This document shows, piece by piece, positions 13,823 through 26,280 of a stretch of DNA of 64,000 nt. Under the pieces are notes generated by a model. That model was not told the DNA's origin. It did not search any database and worked only from the letters and a program-made list of their open reading frames with translations. A program made the position numbers and the translations under genes. Positions within the stretch are counted from its first letter, which is position 1. Every line of letters starts with the position of its first letter. This DNA is from Ptychodera flava (lineage: Eukaryota > Hemichordata > Enteropneusta > Ptychoderidae): the NCBI RefSeq assembly GCF_041260155.1, contig NC_091930.1, forward strand, positions 42,190,596 to 42,254,595. Direction: 5' to 3'.

Positions 13823-16782
13823 CATCAGAACTACCACACACAGCGCACAGTCTCTTTATCGAATCGCGAGCTGCTATGGTACAGCGTATGCCTCAAAATG
13901 ACTGGCAAAAACTGTACGTAGAAATCTACCTAATTTTCCGCCAGTTTCATTCCCGATTGGTTGGTTAGTATCACGTGTGCATGTTTCCACTATTGGTCCA
14001 GTGACCTCTTGTCACAGATTAAGGTTGAATTGCATGGTAGTGTTTGAACTTTGAATGTAGGGTATATCAATAATAACGCCAAGAATGATTAAATGTACGC
14101 CGACATCGGTCAAGCATAGAATACAGAGTGAATAATCGTGTTTTGGTGACAAGAAGTGGCAATATAATCACATAATTTACAACACTTGACAACTTGAACA
14201 CGGCGAATGCCATTACTTTCAAGAACGCGAAGAAACAGCTCAGATCATGAACTATGTCAACTCGAAGGTACTACATCACGTAGTTTTGTAAGCTTACTCG
14301 ATTTCTATTTGATCAGTTTTTTTCCTATTAAGTTATCAATGTTGATGTCTCCGGCTACAATGGACTAATAAACGGTCATTTAATAGCCTGAGTGTTATAT
14401 TGCTGTCACCGTGACAGCAAAAGCAGGTTGTTTGAAGACACAACCTGTGTTCAGGCTTTCTGTAGCAAATAAAGTTTTCACACGAATCTTCGTTGGATGC
14501 TGGCTCGTTTGAGTACGAATCACGAAAGTTTGACACTGGATAGAATCGCCTACCACACTGTGGTGATCTAAAAAGGGTAGATCGTCCATGTAGCCGACAC
14601 GAACACGAAGTGTCTCTAAAAAAGATCCAAAGCTGCCGTCAAATTCACCTTTAACAACTCATCAATATGCAGGTTGGTCACGCTCCTGACAGTCTGGGAG
14701 TGGATGGTGGTAATCCTGCGGTAGAGGGTACTCAAGAAGTTGCCCATCTGTGTGCGAAAACAGGAGTCTGCCGTACGTTTGGGCTGCGATGTGATACGAT
14801 ACATGTATGCTGCCCTGGGACGGAGAACAAAGCGCCGTAAATCGTGGCATGGATGTTTGTTTAAAAGACCGAAAGAGATCCCGCAAATAATTTAGCGCCC
14901 ACTCGACTTGTCAAGTGGAATGGGTCTGCTTAGATTTATCCGTAGGTGGTTATTTCATCGCGCAGGAATGAATGTTTAGGCGCAGTTGGGGGGACGGGGA
15001 TCTATGTCAAGTGTGTAGACAAACACAGTTACATATAAGCAACTTTTCAATTGCCTATATCCATGAACCGGCAAAGTAGATTTCTACCCTGTCACATATC
15101 TTGTGTTTATGAATTTTAAACAGCAACACCCCTACACACAAAACCGTACTTCCAAAATGAATCATATGTAATTTTTTTCATGCATCCACAACGCTCGAAG
15201 GTCGAAGCCAATTGAGGTCAACATTAAGGTGGCCTCGTCCCAGGAGCGTCCCACTCGCAGCCTCGAACCCGGCCGGTTAAAATTACAATAAAACAAATAT
15301 TATTTTCTCTGTAATTTTTCGATGCATCGTGCTGTTATGACCTCGGTAAACGTTTTGTTTGGCTAACCTGCCCCTTCAGTTTCTTATCTGTCAGGCCATA
15401 CTGTGAACAGTGACACCGGCAGCCATTTTAGTGTATCGAAACATGTTCAGCTCTTGTTTAATGATTAACTCGATCGCAATGGCAGTGATATCAGCACCTC
15501 GCCCACTTGTCAGTTGGTAAATATTCAGTTAGTCACGGTAGATTATGACGACAGTATATCAGTAGATCAATACATCGTATACTTAACATGCTTAAATGTA
15601 CATCTAATGAATCACAAATGAAATGCCATACTTAGCCATTTTTTATTATCTGTTCATTTGTTTTCAGAATGATCTAAGAACGGCAGACATCAATTATAGT
15701 AAAGGACGCCGCTTTATTTTAAATGGGTTAACAACTTCCTACTATCACAGTATCAGCCTTCTTTGACTCAGTATATACAGCATTATTACGAATGCTACGA
15801 GATGTGATTAACGATGCGAAGTGTACGTCATTACCGATACTCGTTATATTTAAGAAGGACTGTGATAATACTATTGCAATATTAATTCAGATTAAACCAC
15901 TCGCACGTGATTCAAACATACATGTACTAATAGCACTACAACTGATGGCTGTTTAATAGATAGGTGTTGACTAAGTAAGTGAGTGAGTAAGTAAGTGATA
16001 TTTATTCAGTACTACAGGCCATTGGCCTTCATGTACAGCGAAAACAGGAAATGAATGATGAATATCAAGGACAGACGTGTTCTCTCTTCATGGTACATGT
16101 CTGCATTTATTAACGTTATTCTTGATACCAAATATGTACACTTCATGTATTATTTAAAGCCCCAATAGCTGCAAATTTTATACATTATTTTCATGATTTT
16201 ATTTTCAAACCAAAGTTGGATTGTGTAAATGTGCTAACTGAAGGACATTTATATAGAAGTATCACTGCTCGCTGATTTGGATCAAGCCTACACTTTTAAC
16301 AGGTTAAATAATGAACGGGTGCCGCGCTCATAAAATGGCGTCCCCAAGAATAGTACAAAAAACACAGTACTTCCTACACACACATCTTTGTCCTACCAGA
16401 AACAAGCATGATGCCATTTACTTGAATGCAAACACACGATGGCCAACATTTTGTTGTTGTAATCTTTATTTTCTCTGTCATATGATTATTTTTTGAAAAT
16501 GGCGGGAAATCTAAAATGATGTTAAAACGTTTGAATTTACATGCCACTTTCGACGTTATGACAGTGTTATACACTTTTTCAGTCTTTATTAGGTCTTATT
16601 CAAAGAGATGTCTTAGAAAACAAGATATTTTGAGATCAGTTTACAACACGTTCGCAGCTATTTGGGCTTTACTTATCGATTTTTTAAGTGAAGGATTTCA
16701 ACGCATGCGGCTTCACATACGGGAATTGGGTTTATGGGGAATGTCATGTCCTTTTGCCACTTATTTTTCATGGATTTAATGA
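13823..16782. other. Gene-free stretch with weak minus-strand open frames
   Basis: Minus-strand frames of 60-75 codons at 14336-14886 have no recognised domain and are not linked by obvious splice sites. They could include an upstream exon of the TRIM gene, but I cannot support it. 15965-16060 holds a (GTAA)-type short repeat next to GATATTTATTCAGTACTACA, which read on the minus strand resembles a retroelement 3' tail (AATAAATATCACTTACTTAC). Confidence 0.35.
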
Positions 16783-17137
16783 TTAAAGGGCCAGTATAGT
16801 GCCAACTTTTGATAATTTTTTTCACTATTTTTGAATGTGAACCATAATTCCTTGTCCTACTCCCCAAAGAATGTTGATATACACATTGTTCAGCTTGTCA
16901 ACTCAGCCCCTATGGTTGTAAACTGCAATTGCTATCGTTGAAAAGGGACTTCTGATCTGGACTTGAATTCCAATGTAAACAATAACGATGCATTTTACAC
17001 ATATAGATGCTAAGTTGACAAGCTAAATAGTGGGCGTTTCAACATTCTTTGGGGAGTAGAATAAGAAGTTGCAATTGATGTACAAAATAAAAACAAAGAA
17101 AAAATTCATCAAAAGTTAGCATTACTGGCCCTTTAAC
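16783..17137. mobile_element. Family B MITE, full copy
   Basis: 355 bp between TTAA sites. Terminal inverted repeats are TTAAAGGGCCAGTATAGTGC and the complement of TTAGCATTACTGGCCCTTTAA. Subterminal arms continue (AACTTTTGATAATTTTT against AAAATTCATCAAAAGTT), and a second inner pair reads CTCCCCAAAGAATGTTGA against TCAACATTCTTTGGGGAG. It is a non-coding foldback, with relatives at 37515-37876 and 38521-39064. Confidence 0.88.
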
Positions 17138-20100
17138 TGTTTTCATTTTACGTATAGAGAAGTGAAACCTGTCTTCCTCTTGATCGATAATGACACCTGA
17201 CCCTTCTTTAAGGTAATGGTACGCCCGTCGAAACTTTGCAGACACATCATCGAGCGATACTGTACAATACTTTATTTATTACGTCATAAAAAGGGCGAAA
17301 CTAAAGGTTCAAACTGGCACAATCAATAATTAGTAATGTATTGAGCCGAAGTGGGAAAATACCGGCAAATTTACTGATATTTGCGCCAAAATGGCGACCT
17401 GTCTCTTTGTTGGCTCAGTAGGAAGCATAGATATTTTATTGTCTCAAAAAAACACAAGGATGCCGTTAACTTGCTCGAAGACTTTCAAAATATATCAACA
17501 AAAAGACTTCAGGCCAGCGATCAACAGTGAGGTTTTGAGATTCAGGAAATCTGTGCCTGTTTAAGCTTTATTAGCACAATGTCCCGACAAATTTTTGCCT
17601 CGTTATTGTTAAAGATCTCGTTAACTTCGCCTTATAACATTGTTCATTATATGTTGGAATTTCATGGAAAGAACTGCTGTTGAATACAATCAAATTTTTA
17701 TTGCAATAGGCATCATGACAAATTCGTTATTTTCCGTGTCTTCACTAGGATGTGTTACTATATCCAAAGCTTATTTGAGACCTCTTTCAATAGCACTACA
17801 GACAAACATAGATATCTTTGTTTGTCTGTGATAGCACCAGTCTTTCAAAGCGCGAACGTGGCTGGGGGGCGAGAATTATGTTTTCCGCCACTTTTACCTG
17901 CCATGTTATAAACCTACCGACTCAGATACTTTTTCGAAGCTTCAAAAAGAGAGCGCAGAGTTCTCAAATTTTGCCGTTTTTCGTTGGTCTCAATAACCAA
18001 CTGAAATAAAAGATACAAATAAAATTAAACCGGTCTTAACTATTTCCAGACGGAATGTTGCAGGAAACAGCTAATTGTTGGTTTAATATCTTGACACTTG
18101 TGTAGAGTACTGTGTTTTTGTCTGAGCCAGCACAGGATGCAAAATCTCGAACGCAATTGCTCAGCTCAATGTCGCCATTGTTTCTGAGACTCTTTACGGA
18201 CGTACTGAACAAATGACCACTACTTATCATATAAAGAGGACAGTATTGTTTTGTGTTTTTATTAATGGCTACTTTGACCATTATCTTTGTTGTGTAATAT
18301 TTACACAGTAACGCTGTTGAACCTTGGCCTGTGAAATATCGAGCCACCACTGAGTGAGCGGCACACTACTGTATCAAACATATGCCGAATATGATAAAAG
18401 TATTCTCTCCATGCCGATAGCATTCCTATCCGTCCGCCTGAAGAACAATAACATTTCTGTTTTGGGTTTATCTCTCTCTAATTCTGTCATAGGACAGGGA
18501 TTATTGTCAGGAATTCTACGTCACTGTTTGTGGAAAGTTCCTCGATGATCAAGGAATGTGATGCCATTACAGATGTATTAGATCATGATGACAGCATATG
18601 TATTGTCCAAATGAGTGTCATCGCTATTTTTGTCAATCAATATTGTTTTGCTACATTGTAACTGTTACGCGGGTTATGGGTTGTCTGCCGTTGAATTGCC
18701 GCCATTTCGAAGAAATACCGCGCATTTCTGTGTCGCTCAGTTCCAGAACCTGAGAACTCGTTACATTGTCGCTCTGTGTGTACATGTATGGTGACCTACT
18801 GAGTCAATATCCACACAGCCATTTGCGATTGTTTATACACTCCACCAACCTTAAATGCAAATTATGTAAAAAACTTGGTTTTGGTTCTGTATCGCTAGCT
18901 TTTTATATTCGAAAACTTCCTTCTTTTCTTGAAGTAAGTCGCTTTTGATGTTTCATTTGTCAACAACCAAACTGTGATGGGTATAAGCCAGTTTGTGAAT
19001 GAAAGATTATGTGTTGCGAAAATACTGAAGTGACGCTTTAAAACTCGTATCACAACTCAACATATTGCAAACCACGACGCGCCGAGACCTTAGGGAAGCA
19101 CGTGTAAAGCGCCGAAAGGAGAACTCAGACTTGCTTGTTCGAACCTTATCACAACAACATTGGGGCAAAGTCAACTGCTTGCCTATCATAATATCCGGCG
19201 AAGCTACAGGGGGCACTCCACGTGAATTATAACGGTAGTGGAAATCCTGAAGACAGAATCTAGGGCAAATCAATTCGGTTTCCAAACGACTCCAGATCTT
19301 GTGTATATTTGATGTGTACATCATTATCAAGTTTCGCCCTAGTCATTACGTGGTCCGCTCAACTACTGCAAGTACTAGTAGACCAGGCGACTCGGATAAT
19401 TCCAGCAACACGACTAATCGTTGAAATGGCTTACCTTTGTCGTGACGTCAGGAAGATTTTACTGTATCCACTCGAGATCCTTTGGCAGTTACGAGATTCT
19501 CAGCAAAATGTATATACATTCACATTGTCTCCTATCGCATAAATAACAAGAACCGTCGAAAATCGACAATTTGTGAATGCGATTTTTCATCGGCGGATAA
19601 CCTGTACCGTCTGTAAAAGCTAATACCTTTGTCTGCAGTGAACGACATGACGTCATATCCTAATATCACGTGACAACGACTTGTTTGACATTCTCGCGTT
19701 GTTACGATCTAGGAGATATCACTTCCCGATCGACAGATTTTACAATTAATTCCGCATTTGAATTGCGATTTTTATGGACGGCATGAAAACCAAAACCCAC
19801 TCTGTCGAGGTGAAGGCTGGCCCGGGAAGGATACGGAAAGCCCTCGCTGTAGCTGGCACAAAATGTTGTCGGCAACTTTGGAACCAACGAATGCACGTCA
19901 CAGCCTATCAACTTAAGATTACATACGCGTCGCGTGGACGTGGTATTTAGCTCACCTTTGACCCATATCACGGTAACCTTCCCATGGCATTCTTTGTGTA
20001 CAAATCGATATCTTGCTCCGGTTTTGCTCCGAGATTAAGGAAATAAGTTAAGGATATATACAGGGGCTATCATTTGAAAAAGTTTCTCCATATTGAAAGT

Positions 20101-20952
20101 TTTTAATTTGCCGCTTTGGAATATCATTACGAAATATAGATATACAGATGGATACTTTTCAAAGACAATATCTCCGGACATGTTTTGTAAGCTTGGTCCC
20201 AAAGTTCTAAACAAGAAAACAAACGACTCGTTAGCAATTGTGTTAGAGGGCGTTGTCACTGTCCGTCTGAAGTTGTTTGTCTTCTCTATACTCTCATTCT
20301 AATAAATGAATTACGTTCCACTCCATTCATTCATAATGATGGATCAGCCAGAGGGGCAGCTTGGGATCAGCCAGAGGGCAGCTTTATTACAGACAAGTAG
20401 AGCAAAGTATACAGTACACATTATAACTGGGTGCGGGAGCTAATGGCGTGGCGGAAGCGGTTGAAATGTATTACCCGCGTCACCTGTGCCGTCCAGGAAA
20501 AACCAGAGGTAAAAAAACCTTAGATTAGGGAAATTCTCTGGAAAGCTGTGTCCGAAAACAGTGCATAACACAGGACCACGGGTGGTGTCGGACTTCACCA
20601 CTTTCGTTCATTCCCTAAATACGAAAACACAACAACAACATTGTTTTTGAAGATAACTTGGACGAACCCGTCTGTAGGCTGCTGAAGTGCCTGGCTAGAC
20701 TGAATACCTAATTCCAAACTTCCAACTTATAGCTCCGTAGCCCCGCCCACGCATTAATCATTAATGCCACGTGCCAAATTTACGTAACGTGAAGACATCA
20801 ATTTCTCTCTATACTATCGAACCGCGAGAAATTATATTTCTTTACAGTGCAGAGATGAAATATATTGTAGCAAATTATTGCACGTATACGTCCGGCCCGT
20901 CAACAAACTGATTCACGTGACCTATGGGAAGGAGTTTAAGATATGTACCATG

Positions 20953-20953
<1 letters not shown>
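17138..20953. other. Gene-free stretch
   Basis: Only short unsupported frames on either strand. A 21-22 bp tandem pair (GGATCAGCCAGAGGGGCAGC) lies at 20341-20385. No element ends or splice-linked coding blocks were recognised. Confidence 0.4.

Positions 20954-21032
<79 letters not shown>
20954..21032. repeat. (TA)n microsatellite
   Basis: About 79 bp of alternating TA with one phase break near 21001. Self-complementary and able to extrude. Confidence 0.97.
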
Positions 21033-21035
<3 letters not shown>

Positions 21036-22084
21036 CGGTCTTTGAGTCCTTGGTTCAAGTCGGTGTCGGTGAGCAAAAATGGTCGCTGTGAAGAGTGTAA
21101 TGAATCAATTGCCGACGCTATAGGATTTTGAGAGTTCATCGTCGGATCAAGGCGAACGTGGTGCATCAGCGTTGAGGATGCTCAGTAAGCTGTGCCTTGA
21201 TCATCCCGGATCGACCCCCTTTCCCCTCCCGGGCGCATCGCGTTCACTCCGCTCATGTATTTCACTTCCATTGGTACGGTATATAATAAGTACATGAGGA
21301 ATTACTTTGAAATAGTACAGCTACTTACAGTCACGCATTCAAGTCAATTTTTGACTCCAGCAAAACAAAACCACAATATTTGACAGGCTGATATTCAATT
21401 TATGCTGATGCATGTTTTACAATTACCTAAATAAAATTTTAAAACCAAACCAAACAAACACGCGAGCTTCAAATAAGTATTTATTTCAACTGAAACGGAA
21501 TAAGAACTTCATGCACGTACATACACTCCATCGGAAACCTGGAAGATATTTTAAAAAGGACACATTTTAAATCCTAATGCTCAATATAATAGGTCTGAAA
21601 GAACTTATTGAGTACTAACAGAACATGCATTTACTGCAGATGAAAATCTATGGGTACAAAATAATTATTAGGTGCAGTGTCTCGCAGTATATGGCAAAGG
21701 ATGAAAATTGCACTTGATAATTGTCCGGGAATTCTCTAGAATTTCCAGTGTTTTGACATTACCTAAATTTCCAGTGTTTTTACATCGCAGAAAATGTACG
21801 CTTGTCTATCGCTCTCGTAAACTTGTCTATTGCTCTGTCTCTTAACTCTAGTCTTAAAGCGCTAGACTGTGAAAAATGACCAGTTGTAGAGTATTAGGCC
21901 TGCTACTTCGACATCGAAAATAAACGCGACAAAACTGCCTGGCTTGCCTACAATAAACAACTGGTACGCCTTTGATTCCAAAGTGACCGTCCCTAGGGAA
22001 GGGTTCACAGTGACGTCATACTTTGGTCGAATTTGGATTGCAGCTAAACAAAAAGACATGTTCAGAGTGTGAACGTTTCCTTTG
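21033..22084. other. Gene-free stretch
   Basis: No supported gene. The minus-strand frame at 21862-22059 has no recognisable domain. Confidence 0.35.
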
Positions 22085-22204
22085 TACGTATGTATGTATG
22101 TATGTATGTATGTATGTATGTATGTATGTATGTACGTACGTACGTATGTATGTATGTATGTATGTATGTATGTTTGTTTGTATGTATGTGTGTATGTATG
22201 TAAT
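22085..22204. repeat. (TATG)n microsatellite with a TACG core
   Basis: Tetranucleotide TATG units surround a palindromic TACGTACG stretch at about 22133-22145. The peptide frames across it are repeats of Met-Tyr-Val-Cys type and are not genes. Confidence 0.97.
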
Positions 22205-22373
22205 ACATCCAGTAAGGCTGTAACCTAGCTTTTTATATATTCATGTTTCTCTAATTTGAAACCGCACAGGTTGAAAACGTTCATAAAATGTTACATCTTG
22301 TTGGTTATCAAAATTTTTACTTTTTTCTGAGATTAAACTGATCCAAACTGATTGTAGCATACAGTGTGCTCAT

Positions 22374-23219
22374 TCACTGTTCCCGGTCGTATATTCTTAT
22401 AAGGTTGCAGTCCGAGTCGGATACAACGACTTCACAGGGCACTCGCTGAGTGACAGCGACGCCAACGGGCGTGCCTAGTTCGTCATCGTCAGAGTCCACT
22501 CGGCAGATAAACTTCCCGCTCGGCGAGTACATCAGAACGCCTCCGCTGCAGGCTGTGAAGATGTTGTCGTGCACGTCGACCGCCACGCCCCTGAGGTCGT
22601 TGAAGCCCTCCGAGTTCTCGTTGTCGTCGTCGCTGGCCCCGAAGCAGCGCACGAAGTCTCCCTCGCTGGTGAAGATTTGCACTCGGTTGTTGCCGGAGTC
22701 CGACACGACGAGTTCCTGCTTGCTGTTGAGCGCGATGTAAGACGGTCGCTGCAATTGTCCGTCTTCATTTCCATAGCAACCGATGACCTTCACCTGCTTC
22801 CCCAGGAGACTGAAGACGTGAATGCAGCCGTCTTCCGAATCGACCACGTAAATGCTGACGGCATTTTTCTCCCCAAAGGCCACCACCCCAGTCGGAGCTT
22901 TCAGTATGCCTTCGCCGATTGTCCGAATAATCTTCCCGTTTTGCGTGACGATGTACACCACTGCGTTTACGTGATCGGTTATGGCGTATCTTTCGCGAGT
23001 GATGGGGGCGATGTCTATAGGGTCCTCAGCCACGTCCAGTTTCGTCATATACCGACAGCTCCACGTGAAGAACTGTACTCTTTTGCTGCCGCGGTCGGCG
23101 ACTATGACGTCACCGTTCAGCGAGAGAGCGACCCCATGAGGGCTCTTGAGACGTTTACTGCCGAATTTCTCCATGACTTGAAAATGCATGGTGGGATATT
23201 CAAACGAGTTCGCTGCCAT
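22374..23219 (-). CDS. NHL-repeat-only protein, paralog of the TRIM-NHL propeller
   Basis: An intact 281-residue frame made entirely of about six NHL blades, enough for one closed beta-propeller (SPHGVALSLNGDVIVADRG, APTGVVAFG, RPSYIALNSKQELVVSDSG, DLRGVAVDVHDNIFTACSG, TPVGVAVTQ). The last two blades (GKFICRVDSDDDELGTPVGV) closely match the end of the protein at 11343-13302 (GQFICRVDAAEDELNVPRGV), so the two are paralogs. NHL propellers bind proteins or single-stranded RNA. Without a RING or coiled coil this one cannot ligate ubiquitin itself. The start ATG (context CACCATGG) is preceded in frame by a stop. A strong acceptor (CCTTTTTTTTGCAG on the minus strand) places the exon start at 23277, so a 5' untranslated exon lies upstream. 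That arrangement is the same as in the TRIM gene. Confidence 0.9.
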   Translation of the reverse strand: MAANSFEYPTMHFQVMEKFGSKRLKSPHGVALSLNGDVIVADRGSKRVQFFTWSCRYMTKLDVAEDPIDIAPITRERYAITDHVNAVVYIVTQNGKIIRTIGEGILKAPTGVVAFGEKNAVSIYVVDSEDGCIHVFSLLGKQVKVIGCYGNEDGQLQRPSYIALNSKQELVVSDSGNNRVQIFTSEGDFVRCFGASDDDNENSEGFNDLRGVAVDVHDNIFTACSGGVLMYSPSGKFICRVDSDDDELGTPVGVAVTQRVPCEVVVSDSDCNLIRIYDREQ

Positions 23220-23277
23220 GGTGACGCGTCCCCTGATTGGCTAGAAGTCACTCGGTTCGAGAGGGAAACCCACACTT

Positions 23278-23937
23278 CTGCAAAAAAAAGGAACATTCGA
23301 AATCTGGTGAAATTATCAGAACTGAATTTATGTAAATTTCTTTTAAATATAAATAAGTTTTCTCAAGAGTGAGAATATGGTAAGATGTGAACACAAATAG
23401 GCAACATAATGGTCATCTTGACCTCATTGGATAGCTAAATTTTGCACTATCAGGCCAAATAAAAATGTAATTTTTGGTATTAAACCCGACCTACCCCAGG
23501 AAACCTGGCCGCTGACCCTGAACATTTTTTCGCATTTTCAAAATAATTTCGCGTAAATATTCTAAATTTACCGTATTCTATGGGTCTCAGCCAACAAAAG
23601 GAAAAAACTTACTTCCAACCTACCGACCTTAATTTTCGGAGGTATACGTCACCGCAAGAACACTTTTTTATTTGGCTTTATACAACAGGGGTATTTCTAG
23701 GACACTGATGTAACTATTGCTCTTATTTGCAAAATTAATTAATGTTGAGGGTGCATCGAATTGATATATATTCCGTATTTGTCCACAGGTTGTATAAACC
23801 ATTGGGTGGGGACGTCACCGTGTCAGTCAGTCACTCTTGGTGTACGTGATTGCATTTTTATTTTTTTTCTAATGGTGCGTCCATGATGACGTGTCTCGTT
23901 ACACATACCATCTATCAACAGCACTAATAAACCGCTC
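23278..23937. other. Putative upstream intron/flank of the NHL-only gene
   Basis: No coding sequence recognised. It includes the polypyrimidine tract feeding the acceptor at 23278. Confidence 0.35.
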
Positions 23938-23945
23938 ATTCCGTT

Positions 23946-24127
23946 CACAGGCGCCCGTGGGTTGGGTACTCTGCTAGATCGATCGATTTTCTGCTCGATC
24001 GATCTACTAGTATCGATACCGTGCTCGATCTGCCCGCCACGCGTGGCGGGCAGATCGAGCATGCGATCGATAGATCGAGCAGAAAATCGATCGATCTAGC
24101 AGACTACCCAACCCATGGGCGCCTGTG
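23946..24127. mobile_element. hAT-like palindromic foldback
   Basis: An almost perfect long palindrome centred at the ACGCGT near 24041. The arms begin CACAGGCGCCC and end GGGCGCCTGTG and are rich in GATCGATCGAT. The flanks are ATTCCGTT (23938-23945) and ATTCTGTT (24128-24135), an 8-bp direct repeat with one difference, as hAT transposases make. It has no coding capacity. Confidence 0.8.
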
Positions 24128-24423
24128 ATTCTGTTGTCTCCATATGGGACGACAAATGTTATTACGCACGAGTATAGAACTGCACATTGCCCATTTATAA
24201 AATACACAATGTCCCATGGCAATTTTAGTCGTGGCAATCTGATTCGTATAGCGCTCTTCTGTAGCGAAATTGCTATAGTTCTAGCTAAGATAGCTATAGC
24301 TATGAGATCGTTACCACCAAACCTTGTTTGAACGCTGAATGCAGTGTGTTAAATGTTACAGGCAAATGTGTGTTGTTAAGGAACGGACCCTTCAGAGATT
24401 TCAGACCGTGCATGTATCGGGGT

Positions 24424-25023
24424 CCAGACACTTCGCACCAAAACCAGTTCGCCCACACTTCTTCGCCCCCAAACCATTTCGTACCAAAACCACCTCGTCC
24501 CAAGTACACTATTTCGCCCAACGCCACTTCGCCCCAAGTACAACCTCGTACTAAAACCACTTCGCCTAAAGTATAGTACCGTCAACTCGTCCTAAAACAA
24601 CGATGCCACGACTTATCATGACGTTGCTTTTACCTGCAACTCAGACGCATTAATGTGGGTATTTTGGCTACCACGAACCATTTATTCTTGCACGAAACCA
24701 AAAACGGTATTTTAGTGAAAAGAAACACGCAAACTACTGTCACTGAACGCTACAACTCAGGTGTCCTGCGCGGAATTGCACGATGTCATTTTCTCAAAAT
24801 GCGTACAATTTCATGATTTCAGCCCGGGGGATGATAGAAAAGTGATTAAAACTTCGATGGCTGTGGTTGGTTATTATTTTCAGGTTTTAACGGTTAGCGA
24901 TAAGTTTGGGGCGAAGTGGCATTGTTTTGGGGGTGAACGGTTTGGGCGACGTGACGTTTGGGGCGAAGAGATTTTGGTACGAGGTTGTTTTGGTGCGAAG
25001 TGGTTTTGGTGAGAAGTGTCTGG
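24424..25023. mobile_element. Foldback element with tandem CACTTCG-type arms
   Basis: The ends are CCAGACACTTCGCACCAAAA and the complement (TTTTGGTGAGAAGTGTCTGG). Each arm (24424-24590 and about 24900-25023) is a string of degenerate units of about 20 bp built on ACTTCGCMCCAAAACC, inverted between the arms. The 300-bp middle is unique. Frames in the arms translate the repeat only. Confidence 0.8.
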
Positions 25024-25048
25024 GAACCCATGGATCATGGACTTGAAG

Positions 25049-25079
25049 GCCCCCCCCTCCCCCCCTCCCCCCCCCCCCA
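25049..25079. repeat. C-rich homopolymer tract
   Basis: Runs of 7-12 C broken by single T. It lies directly between the foldback at 24424-25023 and the hairpin at 25082. Confidence 0.9.
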
Positions 25080-25081
25080 CC

Positions 25082-25138
25082 GACTGAAACATCCGTCGCT
25101 CGAGGGCGCTCTCTACTCGAGCGACGGATCTTTCAGTC
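25082..25138. repeat. 23-bp hairpin
   Basis: The stem GACTGAAACATCCGTCGCTC.. (25082-25104) pairs with 25116-25138 with one mismatch around an 11-base loop. No U-run or gene nearby gives it a role. Confidence 0.85.
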
Positions 25139-26280
25139 TTACGCGGTGCGTGCGGGTCGCGAAGCGAGTTCAGGTGCCTTTATAGGACACTAGTCAGATC
25201 GAAAGAGTACAATTTGTTCTCGCTTTCAAAGAGTGGAGTAGATATATTTTCACTAAACTGTCACTTGAATAGTTTTTGCAAACAGTAAGGCGAAAAATCT
25301 AGCAATGCTGCCGGGCCGGGGTAAGTCTCACTCAGTATTATAATTTCAAATTTGACCAGCTTTCTCCGAAGAGTTCATTTCATGATACCCGTGGAAAAAA
25401 AATATTTTAGGGACGTGACTGACAGGCTGTGAATGTAGACAGAGCAGAAAGAAATGATATCGGACAAAACCACTTCGCGTACTCCTCAAAACAAGGAAGA
25501 GAAATTCAGAATCAAAAGCGTCCCTCAAGCGCCTGAATTTCTCAATCAAAGATTGTTTACAGCCGTTTGTAAAGAAACTGTACAGTGCTTGAAATAGACT
25601 AACACGAGAGAATGAAAGGGCACAGCGTGCAAAACAAGGACAGAAAGTACAGTTACATGACATTTATTGATTTCGGTATAAAAGACTGCGCGAAGAAAGA
25701 CACACTGTGGAGAAAGCTAGGAAACAATGGTGATGGGCGGATTGACAGACTGACATATGGACAGAAAATGCGTCGACACTGGCGCGTTGGCATGGCTTAG
25801 GCGCACGTCCTGTTTCTATGGTATTGTCGGGGCCTGAGCACGCTGAAAAGGAACCGAAAATGGATCTAGGTTATGTGGACACTGACAAAAGAAGCATTCT
25901 CGACCCCTATCAACCATTTTCTGATACTTAAATGATAATTAGGCCACGTTCTGTTGAGCGGTGTAGTCTTCCCCGATAACACCACCAAGTCGACAGATTA
26001 AGATGTAACGGCGCCATTGTTTGGCGGAGCAACACAAAAATTCGTTGTTTCAGGCGGACAGCATGTCACGAATTTTACCAGCCCAGCATGCCTGCACGAT
26101 TACCGTGTTGACAAAGCTGTCGACAGAACTCGTATAAATTATTGACGGAATTTTGTGACGCCCTTACGTTGAGTAACTGCTCTGTATTATTTGGCAAGAC
26201 TTCGCTGACAAAAAAGAAGGTCGCCATGAAAAAAAGCCTGTAAAATCGAGGCACAACTTTGGCAGCCCATTTCAGAATTT
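25139..26280. other. Gene-free stretch
   Basis: Short frames only, with no domain, splice-linked block or repeat end recognised. Confidence 0.4.

Noticed and set aside
15220-15275. Possible tRNA or tRNA-derived sequence (GGTTCGAGGCTG on the minus strand)
   Set aside because: Resembles a T-arm word, but no D-arm, anticodon arm or acceptor pairing could be built around it.
22085-22204. Possible CRISPR-like regular array
   Set aside because: A tetranucleotide microsatellite without spacers, in an animal genome.
23220-23277. CCAAT box promoter directly upstream of the NHL-only start
   Set aside because: The CCAAT word lies inside the exon bounded by a strong splice acceptor at 23278, so it is more likely 5' untranslated sequence.
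22569-23372. 267-codon open frame on the plus strand
   Set aside because: It is the exact antisense of the NHL-only coding exon and has no recognisable domain of its own; a shadow frame.
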